The translations under genes and the position numbers were made by a program. 64,000 bases of DNA, taken from the NCBI RefSeq assembly GCF_902499115.1, contig NZ_CABVPN010000035.1, forward strand, positions 1 to 64,000. The letters run 5' to 3'. This document shows, in pieces, positions 7,571 to 16,774 of the stretch. Numbering within the stretch: position 1 is the stretch's first letter; each line of letters begins with the position of its first letter. This stretch comes from Burkholderia diffusa. GTDB lineage: Bacteria > Pseudomonadota > Gammaproteobacteria > Burkholderiales > Burkholderiaceae. The notes under the pieces are model-generated. The model worked only from the letters and a program-made list of their open reading frames with translations, did not search any database and was not told the DNA's origin.

Positions 7571-9121
7571 ATGAATCTATTCCGAGCCCTGCTGACGGTC
7601 AGCGGCTTCACGCTGCTGTCGCGCGTGACCGGACTGGCCCGCGAGACGCTGATCGCCCGTGCGTTCGGCGCCAGTCAATACACCGACGCGTTCTACGTCG
7701 CTTTCCGCATCCCGAACCTGCTGCGCCGCCTGTCCGCCGAAGGCGCGTTCTCGCAGGCGTTCGTGCCGATCCTGGCCGAATTCAAGAACCAGCAGGGGCA
7801 CGATGCGACCAAGGCGCTCGTCGACGCGATGTCGACCGTGCTCGCCTGGGCGCTCGCCGTGCTGTCGGTCCTCGGGATCGCCGGCGCGTCGTGGGTCGTG
7901 TTCGCGGTCGCGTCCGGCCTGCATACCGACGGACAGGCGTTCCCGCTCGCGGTCACGATGACGCGGATCATGTTCCCGTACATCGTGTTCATCTCGCTGA
8001 CGACGCTCGCGTCCGGCGTGCTGAATACCTACAAGAGCTTCTCGCTGCCGGCGTTCGCGCCGGTGCTGCTCAACGTCGCGTTCATCGCCGCGGCCGTGTT
8101 CGTCGCGCCGCACCTGAAGGTGCCGGTCTATGCGCTCGCATGGGCCGTCATCGTGGGCGGCGTGCTGCAGTTCATCGTGCAGCTGCCGGGGCTGAAGAAG
8201 ATCGACATGGTGCCGCTGATCGGCCTCAACCCGGTGCGCGCGCTGCGTCATCCCGGCGTCAAGCGCGTGCTCGCGAAGATGGTGCCCGCGACGTTCGCGG
8301 TGTCGGTCGCGCAACTGTCGCTGATCATCAACACCAACATCGCGTCGCGGCTCGGGCAGGGCGCCGTGTCGTGGATCAACTACGCCGACCGCCTGATGGA
8401 ATTCCCGACCGCGCTGCTCGGCGTCGCGCTCGGCACGATCCTGCTGCCGAGCCTGTCGAAGGCGCACGTCGACGCCGATTCGACCGAATATTCGGCGCTG
8501 CTCGACTGGGGGCTGCGCGTCACGTTCCTGCTCGCGGCGCCGAGCGCGCTCGCGCTGTTCTTCTTTGCGACGCCGCTCACCGCGACGCTGTTCAACTACG
8601 GCAAGTTCGACGCGCATACGGTCACGATGGTCGCACGCGCGCTCGCGACCTACGGGATCGGCCTCGTCGGCATCATCCTGATCAAGATCCTCGCGCCGGG
8701 CTTCTACGCGAAGCAGGACATCAAGACGCCCGTGAAGATCGCGATCGGCGTGCTGATCGTCACGCAGATCTCGAACTACGTGTTCGTGCCGCTGATCGGC
8801 GCTGCGGGCCTCACGCTGAGCATCGGCGTCGGCGCATGCCTGAACTCGCTGCTGCTGTTCCTCGGGCTGCGCAAGCGCGGCATCTACCAGCCGTCGCCGG
8901 GCTGGCTGCGCTTCTTCGTGCAACTGCTCGGCGCGGCGCTCGTGCTCGCGGGCCTGATGCACTGGTGCGCGATCAGCTTCGACTGGACCGGCATGCGCGC
9001 GCAGCCGCTCGATCGCATCGCGCTGATGGCGGCGTGCCTGGTGCTGTTCGCTGCACTATATTTCGGTATGTTGTGGGTGATGGGCTTCAAATACGCTTAC
9101 TTCAGAAGGCGCGCCAAGTGA
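7571..9121 (+). CDS. murJ: lipid II flippase MurJ (MviN)
   Basis: MurJ moves lipid II across the inner membrane for peptidoglycan synthesis. The 516-residue protein is strongly hydrophobic with about 14 predicted helices, the normal size. The N-terminus carries the family signature: SGFTLLSRVTGLARETLIAR, then AFGASQYTDAFYVAFRIPNLLRRLSAEGAFSQAFVP with the conserved arginines of the central cavity. The stop overlaps the next start (TGATG), so the SirB1-type gene is probably translationally coupled. Confidence 0.95.
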   Translation: MNLFRALLTVSGFTLLSRVTGLARETLIARAFGASQYTDAFYVAFRIPNLLRRLSAEGAFSQAFVPILAEFKNQQGHDATKALVDAMSTVLAWALAVLSVLGIAGASWVVFAVASGLHTDGQAFPLAVTMTRIMFPYIVFISLTTLASGVLNTYKSFSLPAFAPVLLNVAFIAAAVFVAPHLKVPVYALAWAVIVGGVLQFIVQLPGLKKIDMVPLIGLNPVRALRHPGVKRVLAKMVPATFAVSVAQLSLIINTNIASRLGQGAVSWINYADRLMEFPTALLGVALGTILLPSLSKAHVDADSTEYSALLDWGLRVTFLLAAPSALALFFFATPLTATLFNYGKFDAHTVTMVARALATYGIGLVGIILIKILAPGFYAKQDIKTPVKIAIGVLIVTQISNYVFVPLIGAAGLTLSIGVGACLNSLLLFLGLRKRGIYQPSPGWLRFFVQLLGAALVLAGLMHWCAISFDWTGMRAQPLDRIALMAACLVLFAALYFGMLWVMGFKYAYFRRRAK

Positions 9122-9972
9122 TGACCGCAATGACCCGCGTCCTCGACTACTTCAGCACGCTCGTGGCGGACGACGACAGTCTGCCCGTCACGGAAGCCGC
9201 GCTGTCGCTGGCGCAGGACGCGTATCCCGACCTCGACCTGCAGGGCACGCTGGCCGAACTCGACATGCTGGCGGCGCGGCTGCGCCGGCGGCTCGCCGAC
9301 GATGCGGACCTGAAGGGCCGCGTCGCCGCGCTGAACGACTTCTTCTTCCGCGAGCTCGGCTTCGCGTGCAATCACAACGATTACTACGACCCCGATAACA
9401 GCCACCTGAACGCCGTGCTCAAACGGCGGCGCGGGATCCCGATCTCGCTGTCGGTGCTTTACCTGGAACTCGCCGAGCAGATCGGCGTGCCGGCGCGCGG
9501 CGTGTCGTTCCCCGGCCACTTCCTGCTGCGCGTGACGCTGCCGGATGGCGACCTGATCATCGATCCGACCAACGGCCATTCGCTGTCCGAAGCTGAAATG
9601 GTCGAGATGCTCGAGCCGTACGTCGCGCGTGCGGCGGGCGCGGTCGACAGCGCGTTGCGCGCGCTGCTGCAGCCGGCCACGAGCCGCGAGATCATCGCGC
9701 GGATGCTGCGCAACCTCAAGACGATCTACCTGCAGACGGAACGCTGGCAGCGGCTGCTTGCCGTGCAGCAGCGGCTCGTGATCCTGCTGCCGGAACAACT
9801 CGACGAGGTGCGCGACCGCGGCTTCGCCTATGCGCGGCTCGACTATCTGCGCCCAGCGCTCGAGGATCTCGAGCAGTATCTCGGCGAGCGGCCCGATGCG
9901 GACGACGCGACCGTCGTCGAATCGCAGGTGACCGAGTTGCGGCAGCGGATGCAGCGCGACGGCGAGGACTGA
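9121..9972 (+). CDS. SirB1 family protein (transglutaminase-like core plus TPR)
   Basis: The 283-residue protein has a transglutaminase-like core (Transglut_core2) at about residues 70-170, with NDFFFRELGFACNHNDYYDPDNSHL, RRRGIPISLSVLYLELAEQIGVPARGVSFPGHFLLR and IIDPTNGHSLSEAE, followed by a TPR-like helical region (about 190-275). The family is conserved in Proteobacteria; its biochemical role is not established, and the usual catalytic Cys of transglutaminases is not obvious in the GIPISLS segment. Its ATG shares one base with the murJ stop, which implies co-expression. Confidence 0.88.
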   Translation: MTAMTRVLDYFSTLVADDDSLPVTEAALSLAQDAYPDLDLQGTLAELDMLAARLRRRLADDADLKGRVAALNDFFFRELGFACNHNDYYDPDNSHLNAVLKRRRGIPISLSVLYLELAEQIGVPARGVSFPGHFLLRVTLPDGDLIIDPTNGHSLSEAEMVEMLEPYVARAAGAVDSALRALLQPATSREIIARMLRNLKTIYLQTERWQRLLAVQQRLVILLPEQLDEVRDRGFAYARLDYLRPALEDLEQYLGERPDADDATVVESQVTELRQRMQRDGED

Positions 9973-10002
9973 GCCGTCACGTCTCCCCGGAGCCCCGAAC
10001 GT

Positions 10003-10029
10003 AAAAACGCCCGCATCGCGGGCGTTTTT
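10003..10029. terminator. bidirectional terminator after the SirB1-type gene
   Basis: AACGCCCGC and GCGGGCGTT pair around ATC, flanked by an A-run and a T-run; it serves both the SirB1-type gene and the convergent SDR gene. Confidence 0.85.
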
Positions 10030-10049
10030 CATTTGCAATTGCGTGGCCC

Positions 10050-10808
10050 TTACTTCGGCTGCATCCGGATCGCGCCGTCGAGGCGGATCACTTCGCCGTT
10101 GAGCATCGGATTCTCGACGATCTGGCGCACCAGCATCGCGTACTCGTCCGGTTTGCCGAGCCGCGGCGGGAACGGCACCATCGCGCCGAGCGCGTCCTGC
10201 ACGTCCTTCGGCATGCCGAGCAGCATCGGCGTCTCGAACAGTCCGGGCGCGATCGTCATCACGCGGATGCCGTGGCGCGACAGATCGCGTGCGATCGGCA
10301 GCGTCATGCCTGCGACGCCGGCCTTCGACGCCGCGTATGCGGCCTGGCCGATCTGGCCGTCGTAAGCGGCGACCGACGCGGTGCTGACGATCACGCCGCG
10401 CTCGCCGCCGTCGTTCGGCGCGGTCGCAGCCATCGCAGCGGCCGCGAGCCGGATCATGTTGAAGGTGCCGACCAGGTTCACGTTGATCGTTTTCGCGAAT
10501 ACGTCGAGCGGATGCGCGCCGTCCTTGCCGACGGTCTTCGCGGCGGGCGCGATGCCCGCGCAGTTCACGAGGCCGCGCAGCGTGCCCGCGCGCGTCGCGG
10601 CGTCGACGGCCGCCTGCGCATCGGCCTCGCTCGACACGTCGCAGCGCACGAACACGCCGCCCAGCTCGCTCGCGAGCGCCGTGCCGGCCGCCTCGTTCAG
10701 GTCGGCGAGCACGACCTTGCCGCCGGCACGCGCGAACATGCGGGCCGTCCCGGCGCCGAGGCCCGATGCGCCGCCCGTGATCAGAAAGACGTTGCCGCGA
10801 ATCTCCAT
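10050..10808 (-). CDS. SDR family NAD(P)-dependent oxidoreductase (3-hydroxyacyl-CoA dehydrogenase type)
   Basis: A 252-residue classical short-chain dehydrogenase. The cofactor loop TGGASGLG is at residues 11-18, NCAG at 82-85, and the catalytic Ser145-Tyr158-Lys162 set is present (YAASK). An aspartate at the end of the second strand (VVLADLNEA) favours NAD(H). Overall it resembles the type II 3-hydroxyacyl-CoA dehydrogenase (HSD17B10-like) group, which acts in fatty-acid or branched-chain amino-acid breakdown; the substrate is inferred. AGGAG sits six nt before ATG 10808; the preceding GTG (10811) is an alternative start. Confidence 0.9.
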   Translation of the reverse strand: MEIRGNVFLITGGASGLGAGTARMFARAGGKVVLADLNEAAGTALASELGGVFVRCDVSSEADAQAAVDAATRAGTLRGLVNCAGIAPAAKTVGKDGAHPLDVFAKTINVNLVGTFNMIRLAAAAMAATAPNDGGERGVIVSTASVAAYDGQIGQAAYAASKAGVAGMTLPIARDLSRHGIRVMTIAPGLFETPMLLGMPKDVQDALGAMVPFPPRLGKPDEYAMLVRQIVENPMLNGEVIRLDGAIRMQPK

Positions 10809-10971
10809 CACTTTCTCCTTGGTTGGGTCCGATGCCGGTCGATCGGAGGAAAGGCGGTGCGCCGGCCCACGCGGCGCACGCGTTCGATCGATTGTACGGG
10901 GCGCCGTCGTACGCCGGCCAGTGCGGCACGGTCGTGCGAATCCAGGTCAGACGAAACGGTCGCGGCAGACG

Positions 10972-10997
10972 AAAAAAAAACCGCCCGGAAGGGCGGC
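10972..10997 (-). terminator. terminator of adk
   Basis: On the minus strand CCGCCC-TTCC-GGGCGG is followed by a run of nine T. Confidence 0.85.
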
Positions 10998-11018
10998 TTG
11001 CGGTGCACGACGCGGTGC

Positions 11019-11681
11019 TTACTTCAGTGCGTCGAACGCACGCTCGCGGATTTCATCGACGCTGCCGAGGCCCGAGATCTTGCGATACTGCGGGGCTTTC
11101 AGGCCGTTTTCCTCGCCGCGCTGCGCCCAGTCGCCGTAATACTTGATGAGCGGCTTGGTCTGCGCTTCGTACACTTCGAGACGCTTCTTGACGGTTTCTT
11201 CCTTGTCGTCGTCGCGCTGGATCAGCGGTTCGCCCGTCACGTCGTCCACACCCTCGACCTTCGGCGGGTTGAACTTGACGTGGTACGTGCGGCCCGACGC
11301 CGGGTGCGTGCGGCGGCCGCTCATGCGCTCGACGATCTCCGAGAACGGGACGTCGATTTCGAGCACGTAATCGATCGCGACACCAGCTTCCTTCATTGCG
11401 TCAGCCTGCGCGATCGTGCGCGGGAAGCCATCGAACAGATAGCCGTTCGCGCAATCGGCTTCCTTCAGGCGCTCCTTCACGAGACCGATGATCAGGTCGT
11501 CCGTCACGAGCTTGCCTTCGTCCATGAAGCGCTTCGCCTCGATGCCGAGCGGCGTGCCGGCCTTGACGGCCGCGCGCAGCATGTCACCCGTCGAGATTTG
11601 CGGGATGCCGAACTTTTCCTTGATGAAGTTTGCCTGGGTGCCCTTTCCCGCGCCGGGCGCGCCCAACAGGATCAAACGCAT
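11019..11681 (-). CDS. adk: adenylate kinase
   Basis: Adk interconverts AMP, ADP and ATP. The 220-residue protein has the P-loop GAPGAGKGTQ (residues 7-16), the AMP-binding segment GIPQISTGDMLR, DGFPRT, and a long-form LID domain (GRRTHPASGRTYHVKFNPPK) without the four zinc cysteines. GGAGAT lies upstream of the start. It is the last gene of the minus-strand cluster lpxK-trm112-kdsB-adk, a common Betaproteobacteria order. Confidence 0.97.
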   Translation of the reverse strand: MRLILLGAPGAGKGTQANFIKEKFGIPQISTGDMLRAAVKAGTPLGIEAKRFMDEGKLVTDDLIIGLVKERLKEADCANGYLFDGFPRTIAQADAMKEAGVAIDYVLEIDVPFSEIVERMSGRRTHPASGRTYHVKFNPPKVEGVDDVTGEPLIQRDDDKEETVKKRLEVYEAQTKPLIKYYGDWAQRGEENGLKAPQYRKISGLGSVDEIRERAFDALK

Positions 11682-11889
11682 GGTGATATCTCCAGTATGT
11701 AGATTCGTGTGGCGAGACGCAAAAGCGTCGGCGACAACGTACGCGGGGCTTGCCTTGCACGCGGCGGACCGGTCTGATGCGGCGCGTCGGCGAAAAGCGA
11801 CGCGCGACTGCCGGGGCGGGCCGTGGCGGGGTCAAGCGTGGACGCGCGGGTCGCGGACGGCTCGCACAATCACCTGATTATGCCACGGG

Positions 11890-12681
11890 TTATTTTGAAC
11901 CCGGCCGAAAAAGGGCCTGCACGCGTGCGAGATCGGCCGGCGTGTCAATGCCGGCTTCGGGTGCATGCTCGGTGATCAGCACTGCGATGCGCTCGCCGTG
12001 CCACATCGCGCGCAGCTGTTCGAGCTGCTCGGCCTGCTCGATCGGCGCCTGCGCGAGCGACGGATAGGTGCGCAGAAAACGCGCGCGATACGCGTACAGG
12101 CCGATGTGACGATGGACCGGAAAGGCCGGCGCCGGCATGGCCGCGACGTCGGGCCAGTGCGGCTGGTACGCATCGCGGCTCCATGGAATCGGCGCGCGCG
12201 AGAAGTACATCGCGACGTTGCGCGCGTCGAGCGCGACTTTCACGATGTTCGGGTTGAACACGTCTGCGGCGGCGTGGATCGGGTGCGCCGCGGTCGCGAT
12301 CGCGCAGTCCGGATGCGCGGCGAGGTGCGACGCTACGTCGCGCACGAGTGCCGGGTCGATCAGCGGTTCGTCGCCTTGCACGTTGACGACGACGGTGTCG
12401 TCGCTCCACCCGAACGTCGCGGCGACTTCCGCGAGCCGGTCGGTGCCGGACGGATGATCGGCGCGCGTCAGCACGGCTTCGAAACCGTGCTCGCGGGCCG
12501 CGTCGAGCACGCTCTGTGCATCGGACGCGACGAGCACCTGCTGCGCGCCCGCTTCGCGCGCGCGCTCGGCGACGCGCACGACCATCGGCTTGCCGCCGAG
12601 ATCGGCGAGCGGCTTGTTCGGCAGGCGCGTCGACGCGAGCCGGGCAGGAATGACGGCGATGAAGGGCTGCGGATGAGTCAT
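11890..12681 (-). CDS. kdsB: 3-deoxy-manno-octulosonate cytidylyltransferase KdsB
   Basis: KdsB makes CMP-Kdo from CTP and Kdo for the lipopolysaccharide inner core. The 263-residue protein starts MTHPQPFIAVIPARL; the nucleotide-binding motif IPARLASTRLPNKPL is at residues 11-25, and VVNVQGDEPLIDP carries the metal-binding Asp. The frame stays open to 12753, but the added residues are proline/arginine-rich and not family-like. It lies between trm112 and adk, which fits a link with lpxK in LPS synthesis. Confidence 0.95.
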   Translation of the reverse strand: MTHPQPFIAVIPARLASTRLPNKPLADLGGKPMVVRVAERAREAGAQQVLVASDAQSVLDAAREHGFEAVLTRADHPSGTDRLAEVAATFGWSDDTVVVNVQGDEPLIDPALVRDVASHLAAHPDCAIATAAHPIHAAADVFNPNIVKVALDARNVAMYFSRAPIPWSRDAYQPHWPDVAAMPAPAFPVHRHIGLYAYRARFLRTYPSLAQAPIEQAEQLEQLRAMWHGERIAVLITEHAPEAGIDTPADLARVQALFRPGSK

Positions 12682-12799
12682 CGGGGCTGGGCGGTGAGGA
12701 GGGCGGGGCGGGCGGCGCGTCGAAGGCAGGCCGCCCGGGGCAGGGGCCGGCACGCGGCCGCAGCGAACCGCGGCCAGGCGCCGGCGTAGCGTTGAGGCG

Positions 12800-13003
12800 T
12801 CAGCTGCCGGCCGGGCCGGCGGGGTCGACCGGCGTGCCTTCGACGGTCTGGCGTGCTTCGTCGACGAGCATCACGGGGATGCCGTCGCGGATCGGGTAGG
12901 CGAGCTTGTCCGCGTTGCAGATCAGCTCCTGCGCGGCGCGGTCATAGTGGAGCGGGCCTTTGCAGATAGGGCACACAAGGATTTCAAGCAGGCGAGCGTC
13001 CAC
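12800..13003 (-). CDS. Trm112 family protein
   Basis: A 67-residue protein with the Trm112 fold signature: DARLLEILVCPICKGPL at the N-terminus, a second polar strand pair, and LAYPIRDGIPVMLVDEAR. Eukaryotic Trm112 activates methyltransferases; bacterial members are small proteins of unclear role and here keep only the first CxxC pair (CPIC) with one later Cys (LICNADK). I chose GTG 13003, which has GGAGA six nt upstream; the gene overlaps the 3' end of lpxK by 20 bp, which implies coupling. Confidence 0.88.
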   Translation of the reverse strand: MDARLLEILVCPICKGPLHYDRAAQELICNADKLAYPIRDGIPVMLVDEARQTVEGTPVDPAGPAGS

Positions 13004-14012
13004 GGAGTTTCTCCACAACGAGGGCAATGAGGCGAGGATCGAGCGCGGCTTCGACGGGGACGACCCACAGCCGAGCGTCGCGCCAGGAAGCGCCCAATTT
13101 TACTGCATCCTTCTCGGTGATCAGGATCGCATCGACCGCGTCGTCGACGAACGGATTGTCGGGGAACGCGTAGTGGTCGGGCAGCGCGCGCGTCGCCGGC
13201 GCGAGGCCGGCCGCGCGCAGCGTCGCGAAGAAGCGTTCCGGCGCGCCGATGCCGGCCGCGGCGAGCACGCGCTCGTTCGCGAACTGCGACAGCGGACGGC
13301 GCAGCGCCGGCTGGTCGAGGTGCCACGCGGCGCCCGGCGTGAGCGCGAGCGCATAGGTATCGGGCCACGGCGGCAGCGCGCCGCTGTACGGATCGTTGAC
13401 GAGCGTCGCGTCGCGGTGGCGCGACAGCGGCTCGCGCAGCGGCCCGGCCGGCAGCAGAAAGCCGTTGCCGCCGAGGCGATGGTCGAACACGACGAGCTCG
13501 ACCGTCCGTGCGAGACGGTAGTGCTGGAGGCCGTCGTCGCTGACGATCACGTCGACGTTCGGGTGCGCGGCGCGCAGCGCCTGCGCGGCCGCGACGCGGT
13601 CGGGGCATACCCACACGGGCGCGCCGGTGCGGCGCGCGATCAGGAGCGGTTCGTCGCCGGCCGCGCTCGCGCGCGATGCGGGCGTGACCGCGATGGGGGC
13701 CTTCACGTTCGCGCCGTAGCCGCGCGACACGACGCCCGGCGTGAACCCGGCCGCGCGCAGCGCGTCGACGAGCGCGATCACGGTCGGCGTCTTGCCGGTG
13801 CCGCCGACGGTCACGTTGCCGACCACGACGACGGGCACACCGACGTCGACCGGTTGCTTCCAGCCCTGCGCGTAGGCCGTGCGGCGCAGCGCCGCGCACA
13901 GGCCGAACACGCAGGCGAACGGCGTGAGCGCCCAGGCGAGGGCGCCGCGTCGCTGCCATTCGCGCGTGAGGCGTGCTTCGAGCCGCGCGAGCGGGCCGCC
14001 GGGCGCGCTCAT
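12984..14012 (-). CDS. lpxK: tetraacyldisaccharide 4'-kinase LpxK
   Basis: LpxK phosphorylates the 4' position of the lipid A disaccharide at the inner membrane. The 342-residue protein has one N-terminal hydrophobic helix (about residues 24-42) followed by the P-loop GNVTVGGTGKT at 65-75, then VSRGYG, the catalytic-region motif VIVSDDGLQHYRL, and PAGPLREP. The start at 14012 gives the normal length; the frame runs on to 14273 without resemblance. It is the first gene of the lpxK-trm112-kdsB-adk cluster. Confidence 0.95.
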   Translation of the reverse strand: MSAPGGPLARLEARLTREWQRRGALAWALTPFACVFGLCAALRRTAYAQGWKQPVDVGVPVVVVGNVTVGGTGKTPTVIALVDALRAAGFTPGVVSRGYGANVKAPIAVTPASRASAAGDEPLLIARRTGAPVWVCPDRVAAAQALRAAHPNVDVIVSDDGLQHYRLARTVELVVFDHRLGGNGFLLPAGPLREPLSRHRDATLVNDPYSGALPPWPDTYALALTPGAAWHLDQPALRRPLSQFANERVLAAAGIGAPERFFATLRAAGLAPATRALPDHYAFPDNPFVDDAVDAILITEKDAVKLGASWRDARLWVVPVEAALDPRLIALVVEKLRGRSPA

Positions 14013-14462
14013 CGGGCCGGACGCGGCGCGTCGTGCGCCGCAGCGTGGGACGGATTCATCAATGCGGATTCTCCGTTGGGCGGCGCATGCCGCAAGGTCT
14101 TCGGAAGGCGGCACTCTAGCGCGCCGCACGCGGGCGCGGCAAGCGCGGCCGGGCGACGCATCCGATGGGGGCGGATCGGAGCGGGTTGTGGATAACTCTG
14201 TGAAAAACTCCCCGCCCGTTCGCGTCAAACGCCCGTCGGATGGACATCGAATCGGCGTCGAATCAAACTTCAAGGTTTAAAAATATATAAAAATCAATGC
14301 GTTATACGGAATTGTCTGGTTTTTTCCGAGGTTTTCAAGTGTTTTTGGCGGACGATTACCAGAGTGTGGACACCTTCAGCGTGTTGCAGTGCGGGCGGGC
14401 GGTGCTGGACGCCGCGCGCGTGTCGGACTATCGTGTCGCCGCCAGCATTCATCCGACCGCCC
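14013..14462. other. lpxK/xseA divergent intergenic region
   Basis: This 450-bp gap contains a perfect DnaA box (TGTGGATAA, 14187-14195) and, around 14255-14310, an AT-rich patch (TTTAAAAATATATAAAAATC) that contrasts with the surrounding GC-rich DNA and probably carries a promoter. I see no gene in it. Confidence 0.5.
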
Positions 14463-15845
14463 ATGCTTTCCGACTCTCCTTTTTCCGCTCCCGGCGCGAC
14501 TCGCGGCGGCGACGAAGTGATTCCCGTTTCGGCGCTTAATCGCGCGATTTCGACGATGCTCGAGCGCTCGTTCCCGCTGCTGTGGATCTCGGGCGAAGTG
14601 TCGAATTTCACGCGCGCCGCCAGCGGCCACTGGTATTTCTCGATCAAGGACCAGCAGGCGCAGATGCGCTGCGTGATGTTTCGCGGTCGCGCGCAGTACG
14701 CGGAATTCACGCCGCGCGAAGGCGACCGGATCGAGGTGCGCGCGGTCGTCACGATGTACGAGCCGCGCGGCGAAGTGCAGCTCAACGTCGAAGCCGTGCG
14801 GCGCACGGGCCAGGGGCGTCTTTACGAGGCATTCCTGCGGCTGAAGGCGCAGCTCGAGGCCGAAGGGCTGTTCGCAGCCGAGCGCAAGCGGCCGCTGCCG
14901 GCGCACCCGCGCGCGATCGGCATCGTCACGTCGCTGCAGGCCGCCGCGCTGCGCGACGTGCTGACCACGCTCGCGCGCCGCGCGCCGCACATTCCGGTGA
15001 TCGTCTATCCGGCGCCCGTGCAGGGGGCCGGTTCCGCCGAAAAGCTCGTCGCGGCCGTGCAGACCGCGAACGCGCGGCGCGAGGTCGACGTGCTGCTCGT
15101 GTGCCGCGGCGGCGGGTCGATCGAGGATCTGTGGTCGTTCAACGACGAAGCGCTCGCACGTGCGATCGCGGCGAGCGAACTGCCGGTCGTCAGCGGCGTC
15201 GGCCACGAAACCGATTTCACGATCGCGGACTTCGCGGCCGACCTGCGCGCGCCGACGCCGACCGGCGCGGCCGAACTCGCGAGTCCGCAGCGCGCGTTGC
15301 TGTTGCGCGAGGTCGCCGACCGGCAGCGCGCGCTTGCGCGCAGCCTGGAGCGCGGGCTCGAGCAGCGTGCGCAGCAGCTCGACTGGCTCGCGCGCCGGCT
15401 CGTCAGCCCGGCCGAACGGCTGCAGCGGCAACGTACCCACGTCGAACAGCTGGCGGTGCGGCTCGCATCGGCGGCGTCGCGGCCGGTGCGCGACGCGCGT
15501 GCGCGTTTCGCGCTCGCGCAGTTGCGCTGGCAGCGCGCGCGGCCCGACCCGGCGCAGGCGCGTCAGGCCCTCGCCGGACTGTCGCAACGTCTGGCGGTGG
15601 CGATGCAGCGCCGTCACGAGCGCGATACCGCGCGCGTGTCGGCCTGCGCGGCGCGGCTCGAGGTGCTGAGCCCGCAGCGCACGCTCGAGCGCGGCTATGC
15701 GGCGCTGATCGACGCGCAGACCGGCCGCGCGGTGCGGGCGCCGAGCGCGCTGAAGCCGCAGCGCCGACTCACCGTGCATCTCGCCGAAGGCTCGGCCGAC
15801 GTGTCGCTCGCCGACGTGCAGCCGCGGCTGACCGACACGATCTGA
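14463..15845 (+). CDS. xseA: exodeoxyribonuclease VII large subunit
   Basis: XseA with XseB degrades single-stranded DNA from both ends. The 460-residue protein has an N-terminal OB-fold (VIPVSALNRAISTMLERSFPLLWISGEVSNFTRAASGHWYF region), the catalytic domain with RPLPAHPRAIGIVTSLQAAALRD, the CRGGGSIEDLWSFNDE motif and SGVGHETDFTIADFAADLRAPTPT, and an Arg-rich coiled-coil C-terminal half. The start at 14463 gives the family-like N-terminus. The small subunit gene xseB is not next to it in this window. Confidence 0.95.
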   Translation: MLSDSPFSAPGATRGGDEVIPVSALNRAISTMLERSFPLLWISGEVSNFTRAASGHWYFSIKDQQAQMRCVMFRGRAQYAEFTPREGDRIEVRAVVTMYEPRGEVQLNVEAVRRTGQGRLYEAFLRLKAQLEAEGLFAAERKRPLPAHPRAIGIVTSLQAAALRDVLTTLARRAPHIPVIVYPAPVQGAGSAEKLVAAVQTANARREVDVLLVCRGGGSIEDLWSFNDEALARAIAASELPVVSGVGHETDFTIADFAADLRAPTPTGAAELASPQRALLLREVADRQRALARSLERGLEQRAQQLDWLARRLVSPAERLQRQRTHVEQLAVRLASAASRPVRDARARFALAQLRWQRARPDPAQARQALAGLSQRLAVAMQRRHERDTARVSACAARLEVLSPQRTLERGYAALIDAQTGRAVRAPSALKPQRRLTVHLAEGSADVSLADVQPRLTDTI

Positions 15846-16000
15846 CGACGACGGCGTAAGCGAAACGAAGGTCGCGCGCCCGGCGGTCCGGACGTATCGA
15901 ACGCCGGGCGCGGGAACGGATGCTGCGCATCGCCGTCTCGTCCTGCCGGATGAAGCGCCAGCGGCGATTTTCTGCATACCGCGGATAAATGCCCGTGAGT

Positions 16001-16029
16001 TTGCGGGGATATTCGGACTCGCCTACAAT
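16001..16029 (+). promoter_or_regulatory. sodB promoter
   Basis: TTGCGG (16001-16006) and TACAAT (16024-16029) are separated by exactly 17 nt, about 56 nt upstream of the sodB ATG. Confidence 0.65.
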
Positions 16030-16085
16030 CGGACGCTCGGCAGCATTCAACACAGCCTCCCTACATACTCAACGAAGGAATCGCC

Positions 16086-16664
16086 ATGGCTCATACGCTC
16101 CCGCCGCTCCCGTACGCTGAAGACGCACTCGCGCCGACCATCTCGAAAGAGACGATCGAGTACCACTACGGCAAGCATCACCAGGCATATGTGACGAACC
16201 TGAACAATCTGATCCCGGGCACGGAATTCGAAAACCTGTCGCTGGAAGAGATCGTGAAGAAGTCGTCGGGCGGCATCTTCAACAACGCCGCGCAAATCTG
16301 GAACCACACGTTCTTCTGGAACAGCCTGTCGCCGAACGGCGGCGGCGCACCGTCGGGCGCGCTCGGCGACGCGATCAATGCGAAGTGGGGTTCGTACGAC
16401 GCATTCAAGGAAGCGTTCACGAAGGCCGCGGTCGGCACGTTCGGTTCGGGCTGGGCATGGCTCGTGAAGAAGGCCGACGGTTCGCTCGACATCGTCTCGA
16501 CGAGCAACGCCGCCACGCCGCTGACGACGGCCGACAAGCCGCTGCTGACGATCGACGTGTGGGAGCACGCGTACTACATCGACTACCGCAACGCACGTCC
16601 GAAGTTCGTTGAAGCGTTCTGGAACATCGTGAACTGGGACTTCGCAGCGAAGAACTTCGCGTAA
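16086..16664 (+). CDS. sodB: superoxide dismutase [Fe]
   Basis: SodB converts superoxide to oxygen and hydrogen peroxide in the cytoplasm. The 192-residue protein has all four metal ligands (His27, His74, Asp157, His161; the last two in DVWEHAYYIDY). The AAQIWNHTFFW segment with its Gln marks the iron type rather than the manganese type. GAAGGA lies seven nt before the ATG, and a strong promoter is visible upstream. It is monocistronic and ends at a bidirectional terminator. Confidence 0.97.
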   Translation: MAHTLPPLPYAEDALAPTISKETIEYHYGKHHQAYVTNLNNLIPGTEFENLSLEEIVKKSSGGIFNNAAQIWNHTFFWNSLSPNGGGAPSGALGDAINAKWGSYDAFKEAFTKAAVGTFGSGWAWLVKKADGSLDIVSTSNAATPLTTADKPLLTIDVWEHAYYIDYRNARPKFVEAFWNIVNWDFAAKNFA

Positions 16665-16704
16665 GTCCGGGCATCCCGCGCCTCTGCGGCGCGCGGCATC
16701 CCCC

Positions 16705-16737
16705 AAAAAAAGCCCTCGTCACGAGGGCTTTTTTGTT
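16705..16737. terminator. bidirectional terminator between sodB and chrA
   Basis: AAGCCCTCG and CGAGGGCTT pair around TCA, with A7 on the left and T6 on the right. Confidence 0.85.
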
Positions 16738-16774
16738 TTGATCGGGCATGAATCGACGCGCGGCATTCGCCCGC

